A stretch of DNA of 64,000 bases from assembly GCF_900100885.1 (NCBI RefSeq), contig NZ_LT629692.1, forward strand, positions 558,001 through 622,000. Reading direction: 5' to 3'. Source of the DNA: Microbacterium pygmaeum. Lineage in GTDB: Bacteria; Actinomycetota; Actinomycetes; Actinomycetales; Microbacteriaceae. The position numbers and the translations under genes were made by a program. This document shows, one piece after another, positions 34,755-43,074 of the stretch (its first letter is position 1; every line of letters starts with the position of its first letter). Below the pieces are notes generated by a model that worked only from the letters and a program-made list of their open reading frames with translations, did not search any database and was not told the origin of the DNA.

Positions 34755-34788
34755 GAAGACCCGGAGATCTCACGATCTCCGGGTCTTC
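34755..34788 (+). terminator. Terminator-like hairpin after rpsN
   Basis: Perfect 15-bp stem GAAGACCCGGAGATC / GATCTCCGGGTCTTC with loop TCAC, 24 bases after the rpsN stop. A T-run is nearly absent (TCGTG follows), as is common in high-GC actinobacteria. Confidence 0.8.
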
Positions 34789-34816
34789 TCGTGTGCGGGC
34801 ATGGTCGAATGGAGCC

Positions 34817-36016
34817 GTGCCCCTGGATCCGTTCTTCGCCGAGCGACTGCGCGTGCATCGCCGCTATCTGATCGACCGCGGCATCGCGAGCGTGCGATCG
34901 CGCATGGCTGCGCTGTGGCCGTTCGGACGAGCCTCCGACACCGGCTCCGCAGCCGGGACTGCCGCTCCGCGAGCGGACGAGGCGGCTCTGAGCCCTCGCG
35001 CCCGCGCTCGAGCCAAGCACCGGCGTGCGGCGCTCGCCTGGGACCGCACCGAACTGCGCACCGTCGGCACCCCCGGTCCGGACCTGCGCACCGACGAGCA
35101 TCGCATCGCACGGCCGGGCATCCCACCGTTCCGGGTGCGGATCTACTACCCCGACGAGGCGACGACGGGAGTCGTGCCGGCAGCGCTGGCCTTCTTCGGC
35201 GGCGGCTTCCGGATCGGCGGCATCGACTATCCGACGACGGATGCCGGCTTCCGGCGACGCGCCGCGGACGCCGGCGTCGCACTGGTCGCCGTCGACTATG
35301 CCCTCGCGCCCGAGCATCGGTATCCGGTGCCGTTGCGGCAGGCGGAGGCGGCGCTGGACTGGCTGTTCGATGCGGGGCCCTCGCTCGGGCTCGACCTCAA
35401 CCGGGTGGGCGTGATCGGGACCTCGGCCGGCGGCAGCATCGCGGCCGCCCTGACGCTGCGCAACCGCGACGGCGCGGCTCACCCTCTGCGCGTCCAGGTG
35501 CTCGAGGTCCCCGTCGTCGACCTCACCGGCGCCCACCTCGACCTGCGCGCCACGCGGGCGATGGGCATCCCCAGCGTGATCGCCCGTCGCGAGCTGCGCT
35601 CGGTCGCGCGCACGTATCTGCCCCGAGCCGCGGATGCGAAAGAGGCGGATGCCTCACCCCTGCGCGCGGCATCCCACGCCGGCCTGCCGCCCGCGGTGAT
35701 CCTCACCGCCGAGTACGACCCGCTGCGCGGTGACGGGGAGGCCTACGGGGCCGCACTGCGCGCCGCCGGCGTGGATGCGAGCGTGGTGCGCTACCTCGGC
35801 GTCACCCACGACACCCCGATCTTCACCGGCGCGCTCCCTGCCGCGCGACGATGGCACGACGAGATCGTGACGGCGTTGCGGCGCCTGCGCGGCGAGACCG
35901 GTACGAGGAGCAGCGCAGCGGTCAGCGACGGATCCGAGTCACATCGGTCACATCCGCCCCATGGAAACCTCGACACGCCGGTGGGATTCCGTCAAGGGGG
36001 GTCCAAATCCGCGTGA
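34817..36016 (+). CDS. Alpha/beta-hydrolase, hormone-sensitive-lipase family
   Basis: 399-aa esterase-like protein. The oxyanion block is FFGGGFRIGGIDYPTTDAGF (HGGG replaced by FGGG), then VDYALAPEHRYPVPL and the nucleophile GTSAGGSIAAAL. Asp in TAEYDPLRGDGEAYG and His in GVTHDTPIF complete the triad. The start is uncertain: GTG at 34817 is chosen, GTG at 34793 is possible. The last ~40 residues are low-complexity and run into the HU promoter, so the natural end may once have been near residue 360. Substrate unknown. Confidence 0.8.
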   Translation: MPLDPFFAERLRVHRRYLIDRGIASVRSRMAALWPFGRASDTGSAAGTAAPRADEAALSPRARARAKHRRAALAWDRTELRTVGTPGPDLRTDEHRIARPGIPPFRVRIYYPDEATTGVVPAALAFFGGGFRIGGIDYPTTDAGFRRRAADAGVALVAVDYALAPEHRYPVPLRQAEAALDWLFDAGPSLGLDLNRVGVIGTSAGGSIAAALTLRNRDGAAHPLRVQVLEVPVVDLTGAHLDLRATRAMGIPSVIARRELRSVARTYLPRAADAKEADASPLRAASHAGLPPAVILTAEYDPLRGDGEAYGAALRAAGVDASVVRYLGVTHDTPIFTGALPAARRWHDEIVTALRRLRGETGTRSSAAVSDGSESHRSHPPHGNLDTPVGFRQGGSKSA

Positions 36017-36032
36017 TTCCGCGGAAAGTCGG

Positions 36033-36038
36033 TATATT
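36033..36038 (+). promoter_or_regulatory. -10 box TATATT of hup
   Basis: TATATT in GC-rich surroundings, 94 bases before the hup start; a clear -35 box is not seen. Confidence 0.55.
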
Positions 36039-36094
36039 CGGGGGCGGTCGATCCGACCAGCCGGGAGGCGAGTGCCGTCCGGTCCGAGCAATGA

Positions 36095-36118
36095 AAAGGT
36101 GGCGCTTTCGCCGCCTTT
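36095..36118 (+). promoter_or_regulatory. 5'-UTR hairpin next to the hup ribosome-binding site
   Basis: AAAGGTGGCG / CGCCGCCTTT (one U-G pair) with loop CTTT ends one to two bases before GGAGG at 36119. It could limit or protect ribosome access. Confidence 0.5.
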
Positions 36119-36131
36119 GGAGGACAACCAC

Positions 36132-36419
36132 ATGGCTGACAAGTCCATCACCAAGACCGAACTCGTCGCGAGCATCGCGAGCGCGACCGGCCAGAGCCAG
36201 GCCGCCGTCTCTGGTGTGCTCGACTCCCTCTTCTCCACCGTCTCCGACGCGGTCGCTAAGGGCAGCAAGGTCTCCATCCCGGGCTGGATCTCGTTCGAGC
36301 GCGTCGAGACGTCCGCACGCACGGGCCGCAACCCCCAGACCGGCGCCGAGATCAAGATCCCGGCCGGCCAGCGGGTCAAGGTCACCGCGGGCTCGAAGCT
36401 CAAGGCCGCCGTCAAGTAA
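36132..36419 (+). CDS. hup: DNA-binding protein HU
   Basis: 95-aa histone-like protein. ITKTELVASIASATGQSQAA forms the helical base; the arm has the sequence RVETSARTGRNPQTGAEIKI with the conserved Pro that intercalates in DNA, followed by the strand KIPAGQRVKVTAGSKLKAAV. There is no Lys/Ala-rich C-terminal tail as in mycobacterial HupB. GGAGG precedes the ATG by about eight bases. It organises the nucleoid. Confidence 0.96.
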   Translation: MADKSITKTELVASIASATGQSQAAVSGVLDSLFSTVSDAVAKGSKVSIPGWISFERVETSARTGRNPQTGAEIKIPAGQRVKVTAGSKLKAAVK

Positions 36420-36436
36420 GACGTCGTCGCACAGAA

Positions 36437-36463
36437 GGGGGATGCCGCACCGCGGCATCCCCC
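36437..36463 (+). terminator. Terminator hairpin after hup
   Basis: 12-bp perfect stem GGGGGATGCCGC / GCGGCATCCCCC with loop ACC, 17 bases after the hup stop. It is a looped version of the GGATGCCGCGGCATCC palindrome seen elsewhere in the window. Confidence 0.75.
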
Positions 36464-36478
36464 CTCTGCATGCCCGCC

Positions 36479-36484
36479 TAGGCT
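36479..36484 (+). promoter_or_regulatory. -10 box TAGGCT of a leaderless gene
   Basis: TAGGCT ends six bases before the GTG at 36491. Confidence 0.6.
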
Positions 36485-36490
36485 TATGGA

Positions 36491-38467
36491 GTGAACTCCC
36501 GCGTCCTGCGGGCCCTCGGCCCGGCGATCCTCCTCGTGGTCGCGCTCGCGGCGCTGGTGTGGGGGCTCCTGGTCGGCGGGGGCGCGGCACCGTTCGCGAT
36601 CGGCGACCCCGGACCCCTCGTGCGGTGGGGCCTTCCGGTCGCCACCCTCGCGGTGAACATCTCGGCCGCGTGCATGGTCGGCGCCCTCGTGACGGCGCTG
36701 TTCGCCCTTCGAAGTGGCGAGCGGGAGTTCGACGCGGCGCTGGACATGTCATCCATCTCGGCGGCGATCTTCACTGTGGCCGCCGCCACCACGGGCTTCT
36801 TCACCTTCGTCAACGCCTTCAACCCCGCGCTCGGCTTCGGCCCGGAGTTCGGCGCGCAGCTGGGCAGGTTCCTCGTCGAGACCGAGTCGGGTCGTGTCTG
36901 GCTGCTGACCACGGTCGCCGGGGCGGCGCTGACGGTCCTGACGTTCGCGGTGCGCTCCTGGACCGCGACGCTGTTCGTCGCGATCCTCGCGATCGCCGCC
37001 CTGGTTCCGATGGGGACGCAGGGGCACTCCGGCGAGGAGGCCAACCACAACGCCGCCGTCGTCGCGCTGGTGCTGCACATCCTCGCCGCCGCCGTCTGGC
37101 TCGGCGGCCTCGTCCTGCTGGTCGTGATCCGTCCGCTCATCGACCGCCCGAAGCTCGCGGCCGTGATGGCGCGGTACTCCAGCATCGCGCTGGCGGCCTT
37201 CATCGTGGTGGCCATCTCGGGCACGGTGCGCGCCGTCATCGGCGTCGGAGCCTGGGACAACCTGGCCACCCCCTACGGCGCGATCCTGCTGGTGAAGGTC
37301 GCCGCGCTGCTCGCGCTCGGCGTGCTCGGCGCCTGGTACCGCGTGCGTCTGATCGGCAGGCTGTCCCAGGATGCCGCCAACCGGAGGTTCTGGAGTCTGA
37401 TCGCGCTCGAACTGGCGTTCATGGGTCTTGCCAGCGGCGCCGCCGCGGCACTGGCGCGGACCGCGCCGCCGACGACGACGAACCTGCCAGAGGTCCGCAC
37501 ACCCGCCGAGATCCTCACCGGCGCCGCACTCCCGCCGGAGTTGAGTCTGGACCGCTGGTTCAGCGCGTGGAGCCTGGACCTCGTCTGGGCGTTCGCAGCG
37601 GGCTTCGGGGCGTTCTTCTACCTGGTGGGCGTCTGGCGCCTGCACCGCCGCGGCGACCGCTGGCCGATCTACCGCACCGTGCTGTGGGTCGCCGGACTCG
37701 TGCTCCTGTTCTGGGTCACCTGCGGGCCGGTCAACGCCTACCAGCAGTACCTGTTCAGCGTGCACATGGTCGGGCACATGCTGCTGTCGATGGCGATCCC
37801 GTTGCTGCTGGTCGCCGGTGCGCCGGTGACGCTGGCGGCTCGGGCGGTCCGCAAACGCGACGACGGCACGCGCGGCGGCCGCGAATGGATCCTGTGGGCC
37901 GTGCACTCGCCCGTGGCCCGCATCCTCACGAACCCCTTCGTGGCGGCCGGCCTGTTCATCGGCTCGCTCTGGGCGTTCTACTACACCGATCTCTTCCGCT
38001 GGTCGTTGTACGACCACCTCGGGCACGAGTGGATGACGGCGCACTTCCTGATCACGGGCTACCTGTTCGTGCTGACGCTGATCGGCATCGACCCGGTCGC
38101 CTACCGGCTGCCGTACGCGGGCCGGCTGCTCATCCTCATCGGCGTGATGGCGATGCACGCGTTCTTCGGCATTGCGATCATGATGCAGACCGGCCTGATG
38201 GTCTCGGAGTGGTTCGGCGCGATGGGTCGGACCTGGGGCGCGACCCCCCTGGAGGATCAGTACGTGGGCGGCGGCGTGGCCTGGTCGGTCGGCGAACTGC
38301 CCACGCTGATCCTCGCGATCACCGTGGCGATCCAGTGGAGCCGCGACGACGAGCGCGTGCAGCGCAGAGACGACCGCCATGCCGATCGCACCGGCGACGC
38401 CGAACTGCAGGCGTACAACGCGCAGCTCGCCGAACTCGCCGAGCGCGACGCGCGCACCGGGGCGTAG
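36491..38467 (+). CDS. CopD-CtaG fusion membrane protein (copper/cytochrome oxidase)
   Basis: 658-aa membrane protein of two fused units. The N-terminal half (about residues 40-330) is a CopD-type copper domain: HILAAAVWLGGLVLLVVIRP and the preceding GTQGHSGEEANHNAAVVAL hold candidate copper ligands. The C-terminal half (about 350-620) is a caa3_CtaG domain, which helps assemble the copper centres of cytochrome c oxidase: SVHMVGHMLLSMAIPLLL and DHLGHEWMTAHFLITGYLF carry conserved His residues. The short C-terminal tail is charged and cytoplasmic. The fusion is common in actinobacteria. The start fits the leaderless pattern. Confidence 0.9.
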   Translation: MNSRVLRALGPAILLVVALAALVWGLLVGGGAAPFAIGDPGPLVRWGLPVATLAVNISAACMVGALVTALFALRSGEREFDAALDMSSISAAIFTVAAATTGFFTFVNAFNPALGFGPEFGAQLGRFLVETESGRVWLLTTVAGAALTVLTFAVRSWTATLFVAILAIAALVPMGTQGHSGEEANHNAAVVALVLHILAAAVWLGGLVLLVVIRPLIDRPKLAAVMARYSSIALAAFIVVAISGTVRAVIGVGAWDNLATPYGAILLVKVAALLALGVLGAWYRVRLIGRLSQDAANRRFWSLIALELAFMGLASGAAAALARTAPPTTTNLPEVRTPAEILTGAALPPELSLDRWFSAWSLDLVWAFAAGFGAFFYLVGVWRLHRRGDRWPIYRTVLWVAGLVLLFWVTCGPVNAYQQYLFSVHMVGHMLLSMAIPLLLVAGAPVTLAARAVRKRDDGTRGGREWILWAVHSPVARILTNPFVAAGLFIGSLWAFYYTDLFRWSLYDHLGHEWMTAHFLITGYLFVLTLIGIDPVAYRLPYAGRLLILIGVMAMHAFFGIAIMMQTGLMVSEWFGAMGRTWGATPLEDQYVGGGVAWSVGELPTLILAITVAIQWSRDDERVQRRDDRHADRTGDAELQAYNAQLAELAERDARTGA

Positions 38468-38474
38468 AGGCCGA

Positions 38475-38494
38475 ACGGATGCCGCGGCATCCGT
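38475..38494. terminator. Palindrome between convergent genes, possible terminator
   Basis: ACGGATGCCGCGGCATCCGT, a perfect 20-bp palindrome in the 26-base gap between two converging genes. A palindrome without loop can still form a hairpin in RNA with 4-5 unpaired bases. Confidence 0.5.
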
Positions 38495-39600
38495 CACTCG
38501 GTCGGGTAGCCGCCCACCACGATCGAGGCCGACCCGTCCGGCAGCACGGTGATCGTGCCCGAGACCACGAACGGCACATCCTGGCTGACGTGGTCGACCG
38601 AGCCGTCGAACAGCGACCGGATGTCGACGTCGATGTGTGCCATGGCGGGAGTCTCCGGGATCTTCCACGCGGCGCCGTCGGGGACGACGTCGACGGTCGG
38701 CTGCTGGATCATCGACCAGGCCGGGGGCGAGACGACCCGGTCCTGCACGACGAAGCCGAACGGGCATGCGGTGGGCTGCAGGACATCCTGCGTCACGCAC
38801 CCGTCCAGGAACTCCTGCACGCGCTGCCGCACGACCTCCACGAATGCGGTGGTCGCCTCGGCCTGCACCTGCACGGGCACGACGGCGAACGGACTGTCCG
38901 AGAGCACTGCGACGCCGGGCGTCGCGGCGATCGCCGTGTCGACCGACACGGAATAGATTCCGGGCGAGAACACCAGCAGCGAGACGGGCGCGGCCGGATC
39001 CGCGTCGACGCCGTCGGGGGAGACCTGCCGTTTGTCCAACTCGAAGCCGTTGACCTCGAAGGTCATCGACCCGCTGACGGACAGGTCCATCAGCGCCAGT
39101 GGGCTCCTCGCGAACCGCCAGGTCGGCGCGACGCCGATCTGCGGTCCGGGCTGGACCTCGAAGGTCGTCGAGCCGTCGTAGGCGCCGGCGCGGTAGGTCA
39201 CCGAGATCAGCACGACACCGTCCTCGCGGACGCTCTCCTCGGCGATGTCGATCTCCGTGAGGGTGGCCAGCGCCGCCGGGCGCAGCAGGGCGTCGGAGGC
39301 GGTCGTGGGAAGGCCGGCCGCCTCGAGCTCTTCGGAGTCGACGGCGACACCAGGCACGGCGAGGGCATCGGCAGCGCGTCCTTCGGCGAGCAGGGAGAGG
39401 TAGCGCTCCACGAAGGCCGTCGGGCTGTAGAACTCGCGGTAGATCGCCGCGGCTCCTGCCGCGATCGCGGCGATGAGCAGGACGCCGACGACCGCGAGCA
39501 GAGTCAGATCCAGCGCCAGCCCACGACGGCGGGGGAGTGCCGCGGCGCTGCGCGCGCCGGCATCCGCTGTCTCCATCGCACCCCCCGGCTCGTGGCTCAC
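38494..39600 (-). CDS. Membrane-anchored protein of unknown function
   Basis: 368-aa protein with an N-terminal cytoplasmic stretch, one membrane helix (residues ~30-52, LTLLAVVGVLLIAAIAAGAA) and a large extracytoplasmic part. AFVERYLSLLAEGRAADALA just after the helix resembles a SnoaL/NTF2-like helix. The rest is beta-rich with one Cys pair (DGCVTQDV...TACPFG). Conserved in related genera as hypothetical, to my knowledge; no function. GTG at 39600 is chosen because TAGACT lies exactly six bases upstream (39607-39612). Confidence 0.7.
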   Translation of the reverse strand: MSHEPGGAMETADAGARSAAALPRRRGLALDLTLLAVVGVLLIAAIAAGAAAIYREFYSPTAFVERYLSLLAEGRAADALAVPGVAVDSEELEAAGLPTTASDALLRPAALATLTEIDIAEESVREDGVVLISVTYRAGAYDGSTTFEVQPGPQIGVAPTWRFARSPLALMDLSVSGSMTFEVNGFELDKRQVSPDGVDADPAAPVSLLVFSPGIYSVSVDTAIAATPGVAVLSDSPFAVVPVQVQAEATTAFVEVVRQRVQEFLDGCVTQDVLQPTACPFGFVVQDRVVSPPAWSMIQQPTVDVVPDGAAWKIPETPAMAHIDVDIRSLFDGSVDHVSQDVPFVVSGTITVLPDGSASIVVGGYPTE

Positions 39601-39606
39601 CCCCTC

Positions 39607-39612
39607 AGTCTA
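39607..39612 (-). promoter_or_regulatory. -10 box TAGACT of a leaderless gene
   Basis: Read on the minus strand, TAGACT ends six bases before the GTG at 39600. Confidence 0.6.
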
Positions 39613-40467
39613 GGAAAGCGAGTGCCGCACGCTGGTCGCGCCGGCCATCTGGCCGGACGCGATCGCCGCCGCGAGCGAGACCATCGCGTTCGGGAGCGCG
39701 GCGACGTGGGCCATATCGCCCGCGGCGAAGACTCCGGGCACGCTGGTCAGGCCGAAGGCGTCGATCTCGACGCATCCGGATTCCAGCATCCGGCAGCCGA
39801 GCTGGGCGGCCAGGGGCGAGCGCTGCGTGCCGGTGGCGGCGACGAAGATCCCGGATGCCTGCACCTCGATTCCGTCGGCGAGGCTCAGTGCCATGAGGTC
39901 CCCGCGCCGGTCCACGCGGGTCACCCGCGCCGGGTCGAGCACCGTCACCGCTGAGACGATGGGCGCCAGCATCCCGCGGATCATGTCCGCGTGCTGCCCC
40001 TCGCCGAGGACGGCGACCGGCAGCCCGCGGAATTCGTGACCGTGGCAGAACGGGCACTGCGCGACTCCGCGTCCCCACTCCTGCGCGAGGCCGGGGATCG
40101 CGGGCAGCACGTCGCGCATCCCGGTCGCCAGCACGATCGTCCGTGTGTGCAGCGTCTCCGAGTGGGCGGTGACCACCGCGAAGCCCTCCTCGACGGGCCT
40201 GATCGACGAGACCCCGACGTCATGCAGTTCGACGGCGTCGTACGCGCCCAGCTCGTCCCGCGCGATCGCCCGCAGTTCCGCGGGTGGGCGGCCGTCGTTG
40301 GTGATGAGGTTGTGGGCATGCCCCGCCGTGGCGTTCCGGTACTCGCCCGAGTCGAACAGCGCGGTCCGGCGATGCATGCGGCCGAGGGTGAGCGCGGCCT
40401 GCAGGCCGGCCGGCCCGCCTCCGACGACGACGGCATGGTACGGACTCGGGGATGACGATTTGCTCAT
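39610..40467 (-). CDS. Thioredoxin-reductase-like FAD/NAD(P) oxidoreductase
   Basis: 285-aa two-dinucleotide-fold flavoprotein. FAD motif VVVGGGPAGLQAALTLGRMH starts near residue 12. CPFCHGHEF holds a CxxC, close to the redox-active pair of thioredoxin reductase but with the context of the single-domain TrxR-like family. NAD(P) motif VLGEGQHADMIRG has a weaker glycine pattern. The final FAD motif is FAAGDMAHV. ATG at 40467 fits the promoter spacing; the upstream ATG at 40488 lies inside the MerR operator. Divergent from, and probably controlled by, the MerR gene. Confidence 0.87.
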   Translation of the reverse strand: MSKSSSPSPYHAVVVGGGPAGLQAALTLGRMHRRTALFDSGEYRNATAGHAHNLITNDGRPPAELRAIARDELGAYDAVELHDVGVSSIRPVEEGFAVVTAHSETLHTRTIVLATGMRDVLPAIPGLAQEWGRGVAQCPFCHGHEFRGLPVAVLGEGQHADMIRGMLAPIVSAVTVLDPARVTRVDRRGDLMALSLADGIEVQASGIFVAATGTQRSPLAAQLGCRMLESGCVEIDAFGLTSVPGVFAAGDMAHVAALPNAMVSLAAAIASGQMAGATSVRHSLS

Positions 40468-40473
40468 TCCCCG

Positions 40474-40504
40474 ATGATGTGACTTCATGTCGACATGAAG
40501 TCAA
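40474..40504 (-). promoter_or_regulatory. MerR-type promoter with 19-bp spacer
   Basis: On the minus strand: -35 TTGACT (40499-40504), 19-bp spacer and -10 CATCAT (40474-40479), with the ATG six bases later at 40467. The overlong 19-bp spacer is the hallmark of promoters that MerR proteins activate by twisting DNA. Confidence 0.7.
40480..40503. promoter_or_regulatory. MerR operator, 24-bp perfect palindrome
   Basis: Arms TGACTTCATG and CATGAAGTCA flank TCGA. The palindrome fills the -35/-10 spacer of the oxidoreductase promoter and contains the merR start codon (40495) and, on the other strand, an ATG at 40488. Confidence 0.8.
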
Positions 40505-40983
40505 GCTCCCTTCCCATCGGCGAGGCCGCCGCGAGATTCGGCCTCGGGACGCACGTCCTTCGGCACTGGGAGGATGCGGGCCTGCTGCAGCCGGAACGGG
40601 ATGCCGCGGACCGCCGTCGATTCTCGGACTCCGATCTCGTGCGCATCGCCGTGATCATGCGCAGCAAGGCGGCCGGGATGAGCCTGCACCAGATCGGCGT
40701 GCTGCTGGACGAGCAGGCGCCGTCACGGCACGCCGTGCTGGAGGCGCATCTGGCCGACCTGGATCTGAGGGCGGCGGAGATCGAGCGCGCGCGGGCGATG
40801 ACCGAGCACGCGCTGAACTGCCGCGCGCACGACATCACCACATGTCCGCGATTCCGGGTGATCGTGGGCGGCGTGGTCGAGGGCACCACGATCTGGCCCG
40901 GCGATTCCCCCACCGATCACCGGCACGGGGCACTGTCCACCGCTCCCCGCGGCGATCGCCGGGTCGCGGCATCCACTCGTTAG
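40495..40983 (+). CDS. MerR family transcriptional regulator
   Basis: 162-aa regulator. The winged helix is LPIGEAAARFGLGTHVLRHW, EDAGLLQPERDAADRRRFSD; a dimerising coiled coil follows (residues ~80-115). The effector end has NCRAHDITTCPRF, a Cys pair that might bind a metal or sense redox. The start codon lies inside the operator palindrome with no SD, so translation is probably leaderless and autoregulated. It should activate the divergent oxidoreductase. Confidence 0.88.
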   Translation: MKSSSLPIGEAAARFGLGTHVLRHWEDAGLLQPERDAADRRRFSDSDLVRIAVIMRSKAAGMSLHQIGVLLDEQAPSRHAVLEAHLADLDLRAAEIERARAMTEHALNCRAHDITTCPRFRVIVGGVVEGTTIWPGDSPTDHRHGALSTAPRGDRRVAASTR

Positions 40984-40986
40984 CAT
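40981..40986 (+). promoter_or_regulatory. -10 box TAGCAT of a leaderless gene
   Basis: TAGCAT overlaps the merR stop codon and ends six bases before the GTG at 40993. Confidence 0.55.
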
Positions 40987-40992
40987 GAACCG

Positions 40993-42372
40993 GTGAACAC
41001 GCCACCGCTGTCGCCCGAGCAGGAGGCGCTGTTCCGGCTCATCGAAGACACCCGTGAGCACGTGTTCGTGACCGGCCGTGCCGGCACCGGCAAGTCCACG
41101 CTGCTGCAGCATCTGGCGTGGAACACGTCCAAGCAGATCGCGGTGTGCGCGCCGACCGGCGTCGCCGCACTCAACGTCGAGGGGCAGACGATCCATTCGC
41201 TGTTCCGGCTGCCGATCGGGCTGATCGCGGGGGGCGAGATCGACCAGTCCGACGCGACGCGGAAGATCCTCAACGCCATCGACACCCTGGTGATCGACGA
41301 GATCTCGATGGTCAACGCCGACCTCATGGACGGCATCGACCGATCCCTGCGACAGGCGCGCGGCCGGCGGGCGGAGCCCTTCGGCGGCGTGCAGATCGTG
41401 ATGTTCGGCGACCCGTACCAGCTCGCGCCCGTCCCGCCGCGCGGCGACGAGGCGCGCTACATCCGCGACCACTACCGGTCGTTCTGGTTCTTCGATGCGA
41501 AGGTCTGGGTGGGGCAGGTCGCCGGTGACGGGCTCATGGACATCGGCGCGTACGGTGCCGATCTGCACATCCGAGAACTGGTCGACATCCATCGGCAGGC
41601 CGATCCGGCGTTCAAGTCGATGCTCAACGCCGTCCGCTACGGACGGGTGACGGCCGACATCGCGCAGATCCTCAACGACACCGGAGCGAGGATCCCGCCC
41701 GATGCCGCCGACGGCGAGCACCCGATCATCACGCTGGCCACACGCAACGACATCGTCAACAGCATCAACCGTCGGCACCTCGCCGAGCTCATCGGGCGCG
41801 AGCAGACGGCGACGGCGGAGATCAGCGGCGATTTCGGACGGGGCGATGCCGCCTACCCCGCCGACGTCGATCTGAAGCTGAAGGTCGGCGCGCAGGTGAT
41901 GTTCCTGCGCAACGACACGGGTTCGTACGGCGAACCGCCGCGGTGGGTCAACGGCACGATCGGCACGGTCACCAGGATCGCCGGGGGCACCGTGCGCGTC
42001 GAGGTCGAAGGCGTGGAATTCGACGTCGAGCCGGCCGTCTGGGAGCGGTACCGATACGCCTACGACGCCGGCTCGAAGTCGCTCACCCGCGACATCGTCG
42101 CGGAGTTCACCCAGTTCCCACTGCGGCTGGCCTGGGCGGTGACGATCCACAAGAGCCAGGGCAAGACGTACGAACGGGCGATCGTCGACCTCGGCTCCGG
42201 CGCATTCGCACCGGGACAGACCTATGTCGCGCTGAGCAGGCTGACGAGCCTCGACGGACTGTACCTGTCGCGACCGCTGCGGCCGAGCGACATCCGCGTC
42301 GACCCGGACGTCATGCGGTTCATGGCCGACGTGCGGCGGTCATCGATGACCTCGGCGCTGCCGGCATCCTGA
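40993..42372 (+). CDS. Pif1/RecD-like superfamily 1 helicase
   Basis: 459-aa ATP-dependent helicase. Walker A FVTGRAGTGKSTLLQ (residues ~24-38), motif Ia VCAPTGVAALNVEGQTIHSL, Walker B VIDEISMVNADLM, GDPYQLAPVPP (motif III), and the C-terminal VTIHKSQGKTYERAIVDLG with VALSRLTSLDGLYLS. The layout fits Pif1-type 5'-3' helicases. Probable roles are R-loop, G-quadruplex or fork processing. The GTG start fits the leaderless pattern. Confidence 0.92.
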   Translation: MNTPPLSPEQEALFRLIEDTREHVFVTGRAGTGKSTLLQHLAWNTSKQIAVCAPTGVAALNVEGQTIHSLFRLPIGLIAGGEIDQSDATRKILNAIDTLVIDEISMVNADLMDGIDRSLRQARGRRAEPFGGVQIVMFGDPYQLAPVPPRGDEARYIRDHYRSFWFFDAKVWVGQVAGDGLMDIGAYGADLHIRELVDIHRQADPAFKSMLNAVRYGRVTADIAQILNDTGARIPPDAADGEHPIITLATRNDIVNSINRRHLAELIGREQTATAEISGDFGRGDAAYPADVDLKLKVGAQVMFLRNDTGSYGEPPRWVNGTIGTVTRIAGGTVRVEVEGVEFDVEPAVWERYRYAYDAGSKSLTRDIVAEFTQFPLRLAWAVTIHKSQGKTYERAIVDLGSGAFAPGQTYVALSRLTSLDGLYLSRPLRPSDIRVDPDVMRFMADVRRSSMTSALPAS

Positions 42373-42375
42373 TCC

Positions 42376-43032
42376 TCAGGCGACCTGCGACTCCTGCTTC
42401 GCGATCTCGAGGTCGCGGAACACCTCGGTGTTGAAACGGTACGCCAGCAGCACCTCATCGATCACGCGCTCGCGCTCCGCGGCATCCCACGGCACCGCAT
42501 CCAGCTGCTCGCGGTAGTACTCCTTGAACGCCTTCGGGTCGGCGATGTCCGCGAACAGGTAGAAGCCGATCCCGTTGGTCTCGAACCCGAAGCGGCGGGC
42601 CATCAGGCGTCCGATGAACTGTCCGCCGGAGAGGTCGCCCAGGTAGCGCGTGTAGTGGTGCGCGACGAACCCTCCCGCCCAGGTGGCACCGACCTGCTGG
42701 ATGCGCGCGACGTAGCGGGCAGTGGTCGGCAGCGCCGTGATCTGCTCACGCCAATCCGGGCCGAGGAGGAACTCGAGGTCGGCCTCCAGCGCCGGCAGGC
42801 GGGTCAGTTTGTCGCTGATGAACACCGAGGCCACCGGATCGCGCCGCATGCGCCCGGCGGCACCCTCGAGCGCCTCGTAGATGAACCAGTGCTGGGCGAC
42901 GAGGGCGATGTAGTCCTCGCGGGTCCCCTCGCCCTTCATCAGGTCGTCCATGAAGCCCGCGTGCTCGCTGTGCGAGTGCGCCGAGCTCGACCGCTCGCGC
43001 AGCGCAGTGGAGAAGGGGATGAGGTCGCTCAT
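42376..43032 (-). CDS. hmuO: Heme oxygenase (biliverdin-producing)
   Basis: 218-aa cytoplasmic enzyme that opens heme to biliverdin, CO and iron. The proximal-His region is RSSSAHSHSEHAGFMDDL; the distal helix has YLGDLSGGQFIGRLMARRFG, with the flexible GDLSGG hinge. Length matches HmuO. The ATG at 43032 has a -10 TACACT six bases upstream and a DtxR-like box further up, so expression should rise in low iron. It lies downstream of DUF2470 on the same strand. Confidence 0.93.
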   Translation of the reverse strand: MSDLIPFSTALRERSSSAHSHSEHAGFMDDLMKGEGTREDYIALVAQHWFIYEALEGAAGRMRRDPVASVFISDKLTRLPALEADLEFLLGPDWREQITALPTTARYVARIQQVGATWAGGFVAHHYTRYLGDLSGGQFIGRLMARRFGFETNGIGFYLFADIADPKAFKEYYREQLDAVPWDAAERERVIDEVLLAYRFNTEVFRDLEIAKQESQVA

Positions 43033-43038
43033 GCGCTC

Positions 43039-43044
43039 AGTGTA
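43039..43044 (-). promoter_or_regulatory. -10 box TACACT of hmuO
   Basis: On the minus strand TACACT ends six bases before the ATG at 43032. Confidence 0.55.
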
Positions 43045-43047
43045 CAG

Positions 43048-43066
43048 AACTAAGGGTTACCTAACC
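43048..43066 (-). promoter_or_regulatory. DtxR/IdeR-like iron box
   Basis: On the minus strand TTAGGTAACCCTTAGTT begins at 43064 (region 43048-43066). The left half matches TTAGGTtAGsCTAACCTAA well (first six bases exact); the right half is degenerate. It sits just upstream of the hmuO -10, the usual repressor position. Confidence 0.6.
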
Positions 43067-43074
43067 GACTCGGA

